DNA of 64,000 bases from Cytobacillus oceanisediminis (GTDB taxonomy: Bacteria; Bacillota; Bacilli; Bacillales; Cytobacillaceae). Shown here piece by piece: positions 52,104-60,711 of this stretch. Numbering within the stretch: position 1 is the first letter of the stretch; each line of letters starts with the position of its first letter. Where the stretch lies: the NCBI RefSeq assembly GCF_003182355.1, contig NZ_QGTW01000004.1:186001-250000 (forward strand). The letters are read 5' to 3'. Below the pieces are notes generated by a model. The model saw only the letters and a program-made list of their open reading frames with translations, searched no databases and had not been told where the DNA came from. Made by a program: the position numbers and the translations under genes.

Positions 52104-53096
52104 ATGAAACTTAGCGTATTGGACCAATCAGTCATTACGAAAGGGGAATCTGCACGGGATGCTCTCCGTAAAACGGTAAAGCTGGCACAGACCGTGGAAG
52201 AGCTTGGCTACCTCCGTTTTTGGGTAGCCGAGCACCATAATTCCAATGGCATAGCAGGCACCTCTCCAGAAGTGCTCATCTCCCATATTGCGTCAAGCAC
52301 CAGCAAAATCCGGGTTGGTTCAGGGGGAGTTCTGCTGCCTCAATATAGCCCGTTTAAAATTGCCGAAAGCTTTAATATGCTAGAAACCCTTTTCCCGGGC
52401 AGGATCGATCTCGGTGTAGGCCGGTCACCCGGAGGCTCCGCATCAACCCGGCTCGCGCTGACTGATGGATTAAGAAAAAGCCTGAACGAATTTCCGAGGC
52501 AGGTAAAGGACCTCCAAGATTTTTTATACAAGAAACTGCCGGAAGGGCATCCTTATCGGAGTGTCGAAGCTTTTCCACAGGTGGAAGATCCAGCCCGAAT
52601 GTGGATGCTGGGTATAACGCATCGGGGTGCGCGGCTGGCTGCCGAGTGCGGAACCGCATTTACATACGGACACTTCATAACTCCTTCCAACGGAAAAAGA
52701 GTCATGGATACGTACTTTAGCCAATTCCACCCCTCAGTAGGCCTATCAAAACCAAAGGCAAATGTGTGCATTTTTGTCGTATGTGCCGAAACACAGGAAA
52801 GGGCGGAAGAGCTGGCTTTAAGCCAGGATATGTGGCTGATGGCGGTAGAAAAGGGGAAGGATACAAGGATTATTTCATCTGCAGAGGCAAAAAGCATCAC
52901 TCTGACACCGGAGGAAAAAGCAAAAACAGCTGAAAACCGCAAGCGGATGATCATCGGCACTCCTGCAAAGGTAAAAAAAGAATTGCAGCTGCTCAGCGAG
53001 ATCTATCAAACAGATGAATTCATGGTCATCACTAATATATATGATTTTCAGGACAAGCTGAATTCCTATAGACTTCTGTCCGAAGCTTTCGCATAA
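52104..53096 (+). CDS. Luciferase-like (LLM class) flavin-dependent oxidoreductase
   Basis: 330 residues, bacterial luciferase-like barrel: LDQSVITKGESARDAL, YLRFWVAEHHN, GSGGVLLPQYSPFKIAESF and GRIDLGVGRSPGG are family signatures (YwcH type, group 1). Probably an FMNH2-dependent monooxygenase or reductase; substrate unknown. AAAGGAGGGCTG precedes ATG. Confidence 0.9.
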   Translation: MKLSVLDQSVITKGESARDALRKTVKLAQTVEELGYLRFWVAEHHNSNGIAGTSPEVLISHIASSTSKIRVGSGGVLLPQYSPFKIAESFNMLETLFPGRIDLGVGRSPGGSASTRLALTDGLRKSLNEFPRQVKDLQDFLYKKLPEGHPYRSVEAFPQVEDPARMWMLGITHRGARLAAECGTAFTYGHFITPSNGKRVMDTYFSQFHPSVGLSKPKANVCIFVVCAETQERAEELALSQDMWLMAVEKGKDTRIISSAEAKSITLTPEEKAKTAENRKRMIIGTPAKVKKELQLLSEIYQTDEFMVITNIYDFQDKLNSYRLLSEAFA

Positions 53097-53101
53097 CGTA
53101 A

Positions 53102-53130
53102 AAAAGATCCCCGCAACGGGGATCTTTTTT
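53102..53130. terminator. Bidirectional terminator
   Basis: AAAAAGATCCCCG and CGGGGATCTTTTTT form a perfect stem with loop CAA. Confidence 0.92.
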
Positions 53131-53510
53131 CATTATGCACAAGTAATCCACGGCACGGGGATAAGTAGCATTTTATAAAATGCAAGGAATGGATTTAATC
53201 TAATTTTACACAGGTAATCCATCAATTTTTACTTATAAAGTCATTCAGCATATCCAACCTTATTTAATTATGCACAACTTATCCACCACATGAGGGTAAG
53301 GCAATCCAAACTAGAGGATTCTTTCTTATTGTGCATAACTAGCACATAATTTTTTTATTTTTCAGAAATTACCCACAATACATGGTGCTTTCAATTAAAA
53401 TAATCCACAATTGGTGGATAACCAGCATATTTGCTTCTTTTTCGAAAAGTAATCCACAACATAATAATCCACCACCTGTTCACTTCCCAAAAGTTATCCC
53501 CACTCGGATG
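53131..53510. repeat. Cluster of DnaA-box-like TTATCCACA words
   Basis: A 400-base gene-free gap between convergent genes. Near-matches to TTATCCACA occur at 53144 (TAATCCACG), 53215 (TAATCCATC), 53279 (TTATCCACC), 53369 (TTACCCACA), 53401 (TAATCCACA), 53413-53421 on the minus strand (TTATCCACC), 53450 (TAATCCACA), 53465 (TAATCCACC) and 53494 (TTATCCCCA). None is a perfect box. Two longer flanks recur: ATTATGCACAA before the words at 53144 and 53279. Spacing is irregular (15-71). It may be a DnaA-titrating cluster or a decayed repeat array. Confidence 0.5.
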
Positions 53511-53532
53511 CTTTTCCTCACAGAATCATTTC

Positions 53533-54216
53533 TCACTCCATATACGTAATCGCCTGTTTTCCAATCTGCTCCCAGCCGGCAATAAATTCATCCTTTGGGT
53601 ATTGTGTGTTTTTCTCTTTAAGCGGGTCGTTTGCATAGATGTGTTCCTTATCATAGCCAGTGACTAAAACGGCGTGCATCCGGTAGGTGACTTTTACCGG
53701 CCCATCTTTTGTTTCCCAGGTTTCCCATTCCGATTCAGGCAAGACGCCATAAGTGCTTGTTATGACTACCCATACTGGGCGTCCATCGTCAAGCTGTTCG
53801 AAGACTTTATCAAAGTCACTGCCAGTCAGATCTTTGATTTTTCCAGGCAGATAGTTTTCAGCGAGTTCTGCAACTGGCTCGTGGTAGGCTCCGAGTCCGG
53901 GTTCATCCAACGTTCGCATGTTGCCTACAAAGCCTTCATGGATGTTCCCTTTATAGCCGTTCTCTTCAAAAGGGACCCGATTAATTTCTTCTGCCAGTGT
54001 CATTTTATCCGTTTCCACTCCTGCTTCATTTAAAAGCATGGCCAGACTGGTGACTTCACAGCCTCTTTCCAGCTCAGGTTTTTGCAAATAATGGGGAGCA
54101 TCAATCAATACTTTTTCATCCTTCTGCTGTGCTTTTTCAGCTTCTTCGCTTGTGTCTCCGAAAGGTGCTGAACAGCCAGTTAGCAGGACAGCGGCCAGTA
54201 TAATGGCTTTCTTCAA
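53533..54216 (-). CDS. C39-like peptidase lipoprotein
   Basis: 227 residues. Lipobox LLTGC at about 12-16. The mature part matches the Peptidase_C39_2 (YvpB-like) fold: catalytic Cys in LERGCEVTSLAMLL, His in YRMHAVLVTGYD and Asp in YANDPL. Probably a surface cysteine peptidase or amidase; the target is not known. AAAGGAGGGTATGTTTTG precedes the start. Confidence 0.85.
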   Translation of the reverse strand: MKKAIILAAVLLTGCSAPFGDTSEEAEKAQQKDEKVLIDAPHYLQKPELERGCEVTSLAMLLNEAGVETDKMTLAEEINRVPFEENGYKGNIHEGFVGNMRTLDEPGLGAYHEPVAELAENYLPGKIKDLTGSDFDKVFEQLDDGRPVWVVITSTYGVLPESEWETWETKDGPVKVTYRMHAVLVTGYDKEHIYANDPLKEKNTQYPKDEFIAGWEQIGKQAITYME

Positions 54217-54307
54217 AACATACCCTCCTTTTGAAAATTTCGCTTATCAAAATATCAGTTATAAGACTATTTCCCCATGGGATCTGCTGTTAACCCCAGA
54301 AAGCACA

Positions 54308-54334
54308 TAAAAAAGCCCGGCTGTCCCGGGCTAT
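54308..54334 (-). terminator. Terminator of the DUF4097 gene
   Basis: On the minus strand AGCCCGGG and CCGGGCTTTTTT form a GC-rich 7-bp stem with a short loop. Confidence 0.82.
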
Positions 54335-54345
54335 ACTTAACCACT

Positions 54346-55203
54346 CTATTGAATTTCCGCTTTCCCGCTCGACACCGACACATTAATATCATGTTCTCCT
54401 GACCCATGCTTGCCGGAAATGTCATTTTTATTGCGAGATTCATCCTCTAATTCAAATTTGCTGATAATATGTCCGCTGCTCGCTTTTCCCTTCAAAGTAA
54501 AGTCAGCGTCATCAGGCAAATCAAGGCGAACGAAGCCCGAGCTTGCTTCCATATTTACGGAATCAGTCAGTTTATCAATCATAATATCAAGCTGCCCGGA
54601 AGAAACTTCTGCATCCAGTTTCCCTTGGTAGTTTCGGATATTCACTCTTCCCGAACTCATATCAAATTCCCCGCTGCGGGTTATTAAATGATCGGCATCC
54701 ATCATCCCTGAGGAACCTTCATGCTCAAATTCATCCGCTTTAATATTTGAAAGGCTGACTTTTCCAGAGCTCATATCGACATTCAGTTTTTCGAGCTCAA
54801 AAGGCTGGCTCTCAGATTCACCTGCAAAATCTAAACGCCCAGATCCAATATTAATCGACATGGAGTTGCTGTAATCTTCCGGAATATAGATCTTCAAGTT
54901 GCTTTTGCTGTTGAAAAATTGGAAGCCGTCCAGCCATCTGCGTTTGTATTCCACATAAACTTCATTCCCGGACTTATTTACTGTTACGTTGCCTTTTCCA
55001 TCAAGCTCAGCCCTGACATCACTGCGCTTTTCGGGAATAATCACTGTATCTGAACCGGAAATATTGATGCTGATCAAGTCCGTTCGATCATTAATGGGTG
55101 CATCCGTTGCCCCGCCTCCGGATGTCATCCAGCTAGTGACGCCATTGAACAATAGATAGGAGCCGACCAAGATAATAAAAATCATAAAAATCCTTTTCAA
55201 CAT
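54346..55203 (-). CDS. Membrane-anchored DUF4097 protein, LiaG-like
   Basis: About 285 residues. One N-terminal membrane helix (LKRIFMIFIILVGSYLLFNG), then a repetitive beta-helix-like domain with many SSGxx and DMSSG turns (MSSGKVSLSN, MSSGRVNIRN, VSSGQLDIMI, ASSGFVRLDL, ASSGHIISKF), the hallmark of DUF4097. LiaG of B. subtilis has this architecture and belongs to a cell-envelope stress operon; no liaFSR genes are nearby. The start is uncertain: ATG 55218, ATG 55203 and TTG 55200 are all possible, with CAGGGA best placed for the last. Confidence 0.8.
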   Translation of the reverse strand: MLKRIFMIFIILVGSYLLFNGVTSWMTSGGGATDAPINDRTDLISINISGSDTVIIPEKRSDVRAELDGKGNVTVNKSGNEVYVEYKRRWLDGFQFFNSKSNLKIYIPEDYSNSMSINIGSGRLDFAGESESQPFELEKLNVDMSSGKVSLSNIKADEFEHEGSSGMMDADHLITRSGEFDMSSGRVNIRNYQGKLDAEVSSGQLDIMIDKLTDSVNMEASSGFVRLDLPDDADFTLKGKASSGHIISKFELEDESRNKNDISGKHGSGEHDINVSVSSGKAEIQ

Positions 55204-55374
55204 AATCCCTGCTTTCATTCTTTAGATTTCTTATCTTTATTTTATGAAAATGCTAAGCTGAGCACATTGAGCCGCAGATTTAATTCCAGCTAAGACTTGA
55301 GGCTTAATAGATTTGTAAAAAAGGGTTTTATTTTTGTATTCTACATTTTATCATAAAAGGAAAAAACAGGAGAT

Positions 55375-55874
55375 ATGATGAAATCAATTACGCTTGCAAA
55401 TGGGAAAACAATTGAAGTGGAATGCCTGAGCTGTGCTGTTACGAGCGGAGTGGCAGAACCAGAGGGTGGGACCATCATTGAAACAGAGCATTTCCATGCC
55501 CACCAGGATGTGGCTTACCCTGTTAAGGGGCTGGTCATTCTGGCTTCCAAAAGGCATATCCTATGCCTCGATGAACTGACCGAAAAGGAAGGCTTGAATA
55601 TGTAAATCTATTAACAAAAATCCGTAAAGCACAGAGGCAAGTTTTGGGGATTGAGCATGTTTATTATTTTTATAATGAAGATACGACCCACCATTTTCAT
55701 ACATGGATGGTGCCGCGATATGAATGGATGCATCGATTTGGCCGTTCGGTTGAGTCGGTTCGGCCCGTGCTCCTGCATGCAAGAAACCATATGAACCATG
55801 GTGAAAACTTGTCGGAAGTAAGAAAGGCGATTGCCATGTTGACTGAAGAGTTAAACAGGGAAAAAACCTCATGA
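55375..55874 (+). pseudogene. HIT-family nucleotide hydrolase, frameshifted
   Basis: The first frame (from 55375, after GGAGATATG) gives 76 residues ending in LDELTEKEGLNM then TAA at 55603. A shift near 55586-55598 leads into the frame EYVNLLTKIRKAQRQVLGIEHVYYFYNEDTT (in parts), with the HIT motif THHFHTWM and a normal C-terminus to 55874. Read across, it is about 166 residues, a complete HIT protein with the ECLSCAV N-terminus. The gene that follows overlaps by four bases. Confidence 0.75.
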
Positions 55875-56324
55875 ATAAAACAGATTTAATGACATTTAAA
55901 ATGACAAAGAAGTATGAAGCTGCCGCTAAAGAGCTAATTCTCGAAGGATTTCTCGAGCGCTTTGGCTTCATCGACCACTCCTTAAATCCGGATCTAAATA
56001 ATATAACGGAAACATATAACAAGGAAGGAAGTCTTTTTCTAATTGGTTTGATTGAGGAACAGCTGGTTTGCACAGGTGCACTGACAAAAGAGAGCGGGGA
56101 CACCTGCAGGCTCCAGCGAATGTCGGTGAAATTAGCATTCCGCAATAGGGCTTGCTAGAAAGATGGTACAGGTACTGGAGAGCCACGCACAAGCAGCTGG
56201 CTATAAAAAAATCGTCCTTGAAACCCATTTTGCCTGGGAAAACGCAGTCACACTCTATAAAAGCTGCGGATACAAGGAATATTTACAGGAAGAAGGGATG
56301 ATCCATCTGTCCAAATCGATCTAA
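55871..56324 (+). pseudogene. GNAT acetyltransferase, frameshifted
   Basis: Frame one gives 95 residues ending RLQRMSVKLAFRNRAC then TAG at 56156. The overlapping frame supplies GLARKMVQVLESHAQAAGY, KKIVLETHFAWENAVTLYKS, CGYKEYLQEEGMIHLSKSI to TAA 56324. The acetyl-CoA-binding R-x-x-G-x-A pattern (RNRGLARK) is regained only by shifting at the GGG near 56146. Reconstructed length is about 150 residues, typical for GNAT. Overlaps the HIT gene by four bases, so they were one operon. Confidence 0.75.
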
Positions 56325-56325
56325 C

Positions 56326-56353
56326 GGATTTGCCTTGGGGCAGGTCCTTTTTT
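56326..56353 (+). terminator. Terminator after the GNAT gene
   Basis: GGATTTGCC and GGCAGGTCC pair with wobbles around TTGG, followed by seven T. Confidence 0.75.
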
Positions 56354-56373
56354 TGTGCATTTTTGGTGTGCAT

Positions 56374-56394
56374 ATGTAATGTAATGTTACATAA
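56374..56394. promoter_or_regulatory. Palindrome upstream of the integrase
   Basis: TATGTAA and TTACATA separated by seven bases, next to a TATAAT (56402-56407). A related word TATGTTACATTATA follows at 56413. Possibly an operator, or a recombination core for the encoded integrase. Confidence 0.4.
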
Positions 56395-56436
56395 TATAGT
56401 GTATAATAAACTTATGTTACATTATAGGGTGATCAA

Positions 56437-56994
56437 ATGAAGACAGTTGAAGCGATTAAAGATATTCACAAGCTGGAAGTGATGAAAAAATATCTGGAGC
56501 ACAGGTCTTCCCGGGACTACTGTTTATTCCTTTTTGGCATAAACACCGGTGTACGCATCCATGACCTCTTGAACCTCCTTGTCAAGGATGTGTTTGATGA
56601 AAACGATCATGTTCTTCCCTTTCTTAATTCTGCTCAATACAATAATCCGCCCGTTTATTTAAATCCAAATGTCCGCCAATCCATCCTAAACTGGATTGAA
56701 GAAGGATCCCTTCTATCAGATGATTACTTATTTAAATCCAGAAAGGCCAATGCGCCGATTACGCGCCAGCAGGCCTACCGTATTTTAAATGAAGCAGCAA
56801 AAGTAGCGGAGATAGAAGGCCCGGTTGGAACTCATACCCTGCGAAAAACATTTGCCTTGCATGCTTATCGAAAGGGAATAGCGATCTCGCTGATCCAAAA
56901 AAGGCTCCAGCAATCTTCGCCTGCAGAAACCCTGGCTTACCTCGGCATTTCTGACCGCCATTCCATTCCTATTGTTCTCGATGTAAATCTGTAG
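56437..56994 (+). CDS. Stand-alone tyrosine recombinase catalytic domain
   Basis: 185 residues, only the catalytic domain of phage-type integrases and no N-terminal arm- or core-binding domain. Active-site residues seen: Arg in NTGVRIHDLL, His-x-x-Arg in THTLRKTFALH, and Tyr in SPAETLAYLGIS. The usual GH(S/T)S motif before the Tyr is replaced by LQQSSPAET. Such small integrases occur singly in Bacillus genomes; role unknown. Weak ribosome binding site (AGGGTGATCAA). No attachment site or phage genes are seen around it. Confidence 0.82.
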   Translation: MKTVEAIKDIHKLEVMKKYLEHRSSRDYCLFLFGINTGVRIHDLLNLLVKDVFDENDHVLPFLNSAQYNNPPVYLNPNVRQSILNWIEEGSLLSDDYLFKSRKANAPITRQQAYRILNEAAKVAEIEGPVGTHTLRKTFALHAYRKGIAISLIQKRLQQSSPAETLAYLGISDRHSIPIVLDVNL

Positions 56995-57010
56995 AAAGAA
57001 GGTGATAACC

Positions 57011-58501
57011 GTGGCTGAATTTATTTGGCAAACAGATGCGCTTATTTTATTGGCTGCCATACTCTTTATAATCGGTGTTCTGACAACGAAGTTCTCTGCG
57101 CGACTTGGTGTGCCGGCTCTTGTTCTCTTTATTGCAGTCGGGATGGCATTGGGGCATTTCATCTATTTTGATAATGCCAGGCTTGCACAGATGATTGGCG
57201 TTCTTGCTTTTATCATTATTCTGTTTGAGGGCGGGCTGCAGACAAATTGGAAAACAGTCCGGACCGTTGTTGCACCTTCCTTATCATTGGCAACCCTTGG
57301 AGTTCTTATCACAGCAGGGCTCGTTGCAGTCGCTGCCAAGTTCATTCTCGGGGTGGACTGGGTGGTTGCCCTTCTATTTGGTGCGATTGTCGGTTCAACA
57401 GATGCCGCTGCCGTTTTCGCTGTATTAAAAGGCCAAAATATTAAGCCAAGAATCGCTTCAACCCTGGAGGCTGAGTCAGGCTCCAATGATCCGATGGCTG
57501 TGTTCCTGACAGTTGCCATGATTGAACTAATTACGATTCCCGAATCCAGCATGTTCTCTCTCATAGGTTCTTTCTTTATCCAGATGGGCGTCGGGTTGCT
57601 GCTCGGGATGCTGTTAGGTAAATTGGCTGTCTTTGCGCTCAACAGGATCAATTTGGATTCCAGCGGTCTTTATCCTGTGTTCGCAACCGGTTTTGCAATG
57701 CTGACGTATGGCATTACTGCTTTTTTCGGTGGAAGCGGGCTTCTGGCTGTATATGTTGCTGGAATTATCATCGGAAATACGGATATTGCTTACCGCCATT
57801 CCGTCTTTCGTTTTACCGAAGGCTTCGCATGGATGATGCAAATTTCGATGTTCGTCATTCTCGGGCTTCTTGTTTTTCCGGATGAGCTCTTTCATGCGGA
57901 CATATTGTTAAAAGGGCTTGCCATTTCTGCTCTTCTTATTTTTGTTGCCAGACCTGCTGCAGTCTACCTGTCTACCATTAAAATGGGCTACACTCATAAA
58001 GAATTAATTTTTCTATCATGGGCCGGATTGAAAGGAGCAGTACCAATCGTACTTGCCACTTTTCCCCTGCTATCGGGTGTGGAAGGAAGCCATGAAATTT
58101 TTAATGTTGTCTTTTTCGTTGTCCTGACCAGCGCCCTTGTCCAGGGGTCCACGATCACCATCCTTGCTGAAAAACTTGGTCTCTCAGGGCCAGAAAAAGC
58201 AGCGCCTATGCACTCTCTTGAGCTTGTTTCCCTCGGCAAGGCTGATGCGGAAATGATTGAATATGAAATAGAAGAAGATGCCGTTATTATCGGGCATACA
58301 CTCCTGGAGATTCCTTTTCCTGAAGGTGCACTCGTCAATGCCATTATCCGTAAAGATGAGCTCATTACCCCGACAGGCAACACAACTATTGAGCAGGGTG
58401 ACTTTCTCTATATCCTCACAAAAAGAAAACATAAAAAGGAGCTTAAGCAGCTGCTGAAAAAGAAAAAACTGACTGAAGAACTGGCAGAAGCAGAAGCTTA
58501 G
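57011..58501 (+). CDS. CPA1-type cation/proton antiporter with TrkA-C domain
   Basis: 496 residues, about 12 membrane helices in the Na+/H+ exchanger fold (FEGGLQTNWKTVR, GAIVGSTDAAAVFAVL, LEAESGSNDPMAVF with the ion-binding ND motif, SWAGLKGAVPIVLA). A cytoplasmic RCK/TrkA-C domain (about 405-480, GHTLLEIPFPEGALVNAI) is typical of NhaP2/KhtU-like K+/H+ antiporters gated by nucleotides. GTG 57011 is preferred to GTG 57002 because AAGGTGAT would be its binding site. Confidence 0.87.
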   Translation: MAEFIWQTDALILLAAILFIIGVLTTKFSARLGVPALVLFIAVGMALGHFIYFDNARLAQMIGVLAFIIILFEGGLQTNWKTVRTVVAPSLSLATLGVLITAGLVAVAAKFILGVDWVVALLFGAIVGSTDAAAVFAVLKGQNIKPRIASTLEAESGSNDPMAVFLTVAMIELITIPESSMFSLIGSFFIQMGVGLLLGMLLGKLAVFALNRINLDSSGLYPVFATGFAMLTYGITAFFGGSGLLAVYVAGIIIGNTDIAYRHSVFRFTEGFAWMMQISMFVILGLLVFPDELFHADILLKGLAISALLIFVARPAAVYLSTIKMGYTHKELIFLSWAGLKGAVPIVLATFPLLSGVEGSHEIFNVVFFVVLTSALVQGSTITILAEKLGLSGPEKAAPMHSLELVSLGKADAEMIEYEIEEDAVIIGHTLLEIPFPEGALVNAIIRKDELITPTGNTTIEQGDFLYILTKRKHKKELKQLLKKKKLTEELAEAEA

Positions 58502-58508
58502 CCAAGGA

Positions 58509-58545
58509 AAAGATCTGTCTTTGATGGGCAGGTCTTTTTTTAGTT
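58509..58545 (+). terminator. Antiporter terminator
   Basis: AAAGATCTGTC and GGCAGGTCTTT pair with wobbles around a 7-base loop, then TTTT. Confidence 0.75.
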
Positions 58546-58565
58546 AAAAAGAAAATAAAATAGAT

Positions 58566-58593
58566 AAAACTTTTTTCCGTTTTGTAAGTCTAA
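58566..58593 (+). promoter_or_regulatory. Candidate ECF-type autoregulated promoter
   Basis: AAAACTTTT as a possible -35 (ECF -35 boxes carry AAC) and GTCTAA as -10, about 16 bases apart, some 35 bases before the sigma-factor gene. The match is loose. Confidence 0.3.
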
Positions 58594-58625
58594 TGTACAG
58601 AGAGAATTGAAGGGGGGACCCCTGT

Positions 58626-59147
58626 TTGGCGATTGAGCAGCTGGTGCTGAAGGCTAAGGAAGGCGATGATGATGCCTTTTTGCAAATCATCGGTACTGTA
58701 AAAATAGAGTTATATAAAACTGCTCTTGCTTATTTGCGGAATAAGGAAGATGCAATTGAGGCGATTCAGGAAGTAACATTCCGTTCTTATAAAGGGCTGA
58801 AGGATTTAAAGGATCCTTCATATTTTAAGACATGGCTAATCCGCATCATGATCAATTACTGCAACGATACATTGAAGATGCAAAAGCGGATGGTTTTGAA
58901 TGAGGATTTGCTTCTGACAATGGGAAAGTCGGAGAATTATTCTTTGATGGAAATCCAGGATGCGATGCAGGCTCTTGATGAGCGCTCGCGTGAAATCCTG
59001 ACACTTAAATATTTTCATGATCTGAAGATTAAAGATATCGCAGGCACGCTTGATTGTCCGGAAGGAACCGTGAAAACCTGGCTGAACAAAGCGCTTAAAT
59101 CTCTAAGAGAGAAGCTCGAGGAGAAAGGGGGAATGTCTCATGTTTAA
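58626..59147 (+). CDS. ECF-type RNA polymerase sigma factor
   Basis: 173 residues with sigma region 2 (about 15-80, AYLRNKEDAIEAIQEVTFRSYKGL, ending in FKTWLIRIMINYC) and region 4 (about 110-165, LDERSREILTLKYFHDLKIKDIAGTL, CPEGTVKTWLNKALKSLREKL). TTG start eight bases after GGGGGG. Followed with an eight-base overlap by a DUF4179 membrane protein, its likely anti-sigma factor. Resembles the SigV/SigM-type group; the target regulon is unknown. Confidence 0.9.
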   Translation: MAIEQLVLKAKEGDDDAFLQIIGTVKIELYKTALAYLRNKEDAIEAIQEVTFRSYKGLKDLKDPSYFKTWLIRIMINYCNDTLKMQKRMVLNEDLLLTMGKSENYSLMEIQDAMQALDERSREILTLKYFHDLKIKDIAGTLDCPEGTVKTWLNKALKSLREKLEEKGGMSHV

Positions 59148-60498
59148 AAAAGAAGAACAGGACCTTGCAAAAATGAAGAAGAGTTTTAATAAAATAACGA
59201 TTCCAGAGGATAAAATTAATTCAGCTATTTTGTCCGGATTCCAAAAAGCAAAAAAGGAAGAGACACCTGAAGAACCTGCAAGGACTGAAAAGAAACCCCG
59301 CCGGCGCAGGAAACCGTGGCTTCTTCCCAGTGTGGCAGCAGCTGTACTGGCGATTGTTTTTCTGACCAGCATTAGGGTCTCCCCGGCATTTGCCCATTAT
59401 GTAGCCGAACTTCCAGGCATGCAAAAAATAGTTGATCTGATCCGCTTTGATAAAGGGCTAATGTCGGCAGTTGAGAATGATTATTTGCAGGAAGTAGGCA
59501 TCACCGAGGAAAAGAACGGCTTGAAAGTTACCGTGGATTCAGTCATTGCGGATGAAACCGGATTAGTCATTTTTTATACAATGGAAGCAGAAAAGAACCA
59601 GAGTAATTTTTATGTTGAAGATGTGGAATTAACGCCAGCAGATGGTACAAAATTTGTTTTAGGGTCTTCCAGTCATGGTTCGCATTCACCATATCAGGAC
59701 CAGCCGCGAAAGTCAGTATCCTCTGCGCTAGAATTATTTTTTCAGGAGAAGCTGGTTACGAAGAAGTTTAATCTATCCATAAATGTTAAAACGGATGACT
59801 TCGATGAAACGTTTCAATTTCCTTTTTCCATTGAAAAGCCTGTGAAAGTCAAAAAAACATATGAATTGAACGAAACGGTGACACTTGAAGGGCAGAAAAT
59901 TACGGTAAAGGACATAACGGTGTATCCGCTCCGAGTCGCGGTCCATCTTGCTTATGACCCGAACAATAGCAAGAAAATCTTTGAGTTTCAGGATATCCGC
60001 CTGGTCGATGAAAACGGAGAGTCCTGGACGAAGATTTCCAATGGCATAACAGCCAGCCATGTCAGCGATAACGAGGATATTCTTTACCTCCAAAGCAATT
60101 ACTTTAAGGAGCCGAAAGAATTATACCTGGCTATAAATAAGATTCAGGCTGTTGATAAGGATGAAGCATATGTCTTAGTTGACACGGATAAAAAAGAAAT
60201 TCTCAAGCAGCCAAAGGGTTCGAAGCTTTCCCATGTCGGATGGGAAGACGATATGCTGATGTTTACGCTGGATACTAGCGAAGAATTTAATTACATGATT
60301 TTTAACGGTATTAAAGATGCAGAAGGAAAAGGTATTTTCGGAGACATGGGGACGTCGTACCGGGAAGAAGAGAATAAGCAGGTGGTCGGAATCTCACTCC
60401 CTTCAAAAGAGGAAGCCGATTATAAAAATCCTTTAAGATTGGAACTCTCTTTCTTTCCTGCCTGGATTGAAGGTGATGTGAAATTGAGGGTTAAGTAA
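59140..60498 (+). CDS. DUF4179 transmembrane anti-sigma factor
   Basis: 452 residues: a charged cytoplasmic N-terminus (1-60, KKEEQDLAKMKKSFNKI), one membrane helix at about 65-83 (WLLPSVAAAVLAIVFLTSI), then a large extracellular part with the DUF4179 segment (SPAFAHYVAELPGMQKIVDL, in two parts) and beta-rich repeats. No zinc-binding anti-sigma motif is seen. Overlap with the ECF sigma gene supports a sigma/anti-sigma pair that senses something outside the membrane. Confidence 0.87.
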   Translation: MFKKEEQDLAKMKKSFNKITIPEDKINSAILSGFQKAKKEETPEEPARTEKKPRRRRKPWLLPSVAAAVLAIVFLTSIRVSPAFAHYVAELPGMQKIVDLIRFDKGLMSAVENDYLQEVGITEEKNGLKVTVDSVIADETGLVIFYTMEAEKNQSNFYVEDVELTPADGTKFVLGSSSHGSHSPYQDQPRKSVSSALELFFQEKLVTKKFNLSINVKTDDFDETFQFPFSIEKPVKVKKTYELNETVTLEGQKITVKDITVYPLRVAVHLAYDPNNSKKIFEFQDIRLVDENGESWTKISNGITASHVSDNEDILYLQSNYFKEPKELYLAINKIQAVDKDEAYVLVDTDKKEILKQPKGSKLSHVGWEDDMLMFTLDTSEEFNYMIFNGIKDAEGKGIFGDMGTSYREEENKQVVGISLPSKEEADYKNPLRLELSFFPAWIEGDVKLRVK

Positions 60499-60504
60499 CT
60501 TCAT

Positions 60505-60538
60505 ACCAGTGTGGGCGAGCGACCACACTGGTTTTTTG
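60505..60538 (+). terminator. Terminator of the sigma/anti-sigma operon
   Basis: ACCAGTGTGG and CCACACTGGT form a perfect 10-bp stem with an 8-base loop, then TTTTT. Confidence 0.9.
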
Positions 60539-60662
60539 CTAAATAGCCGGTGTGCGGATATATGGAGATTTTAGCGGATGTCTGTAAAGAAACCGCGCAT
60601 AAAATCAAAAATTTCGCGGTTATTTTTAATTTTCCGCGAATAAATTTTTTCCACGAAGAAGA

Positions 60663-60682
60663 ATGTCCAAATAATTGGACAT
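60663..60682. promoter_or_regulatory. Palindromic operator upstream of the XRE gene
   Basis: ATGTCCAA and TTGGACAT separated by ATAA, a perfect inverted repeat. An extended -10 (TG-A-TACGAT, 60697-60705) lies six bases before the ATG, and TTGGAC in the palindrome could be its -35 (19-base spacer), so repressor binding would block the promoter. Confidence 0.5.
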
Positions 60683-60711
60683 CTCCGTTGACAAAATGAT
60701 ACGATAATAGT

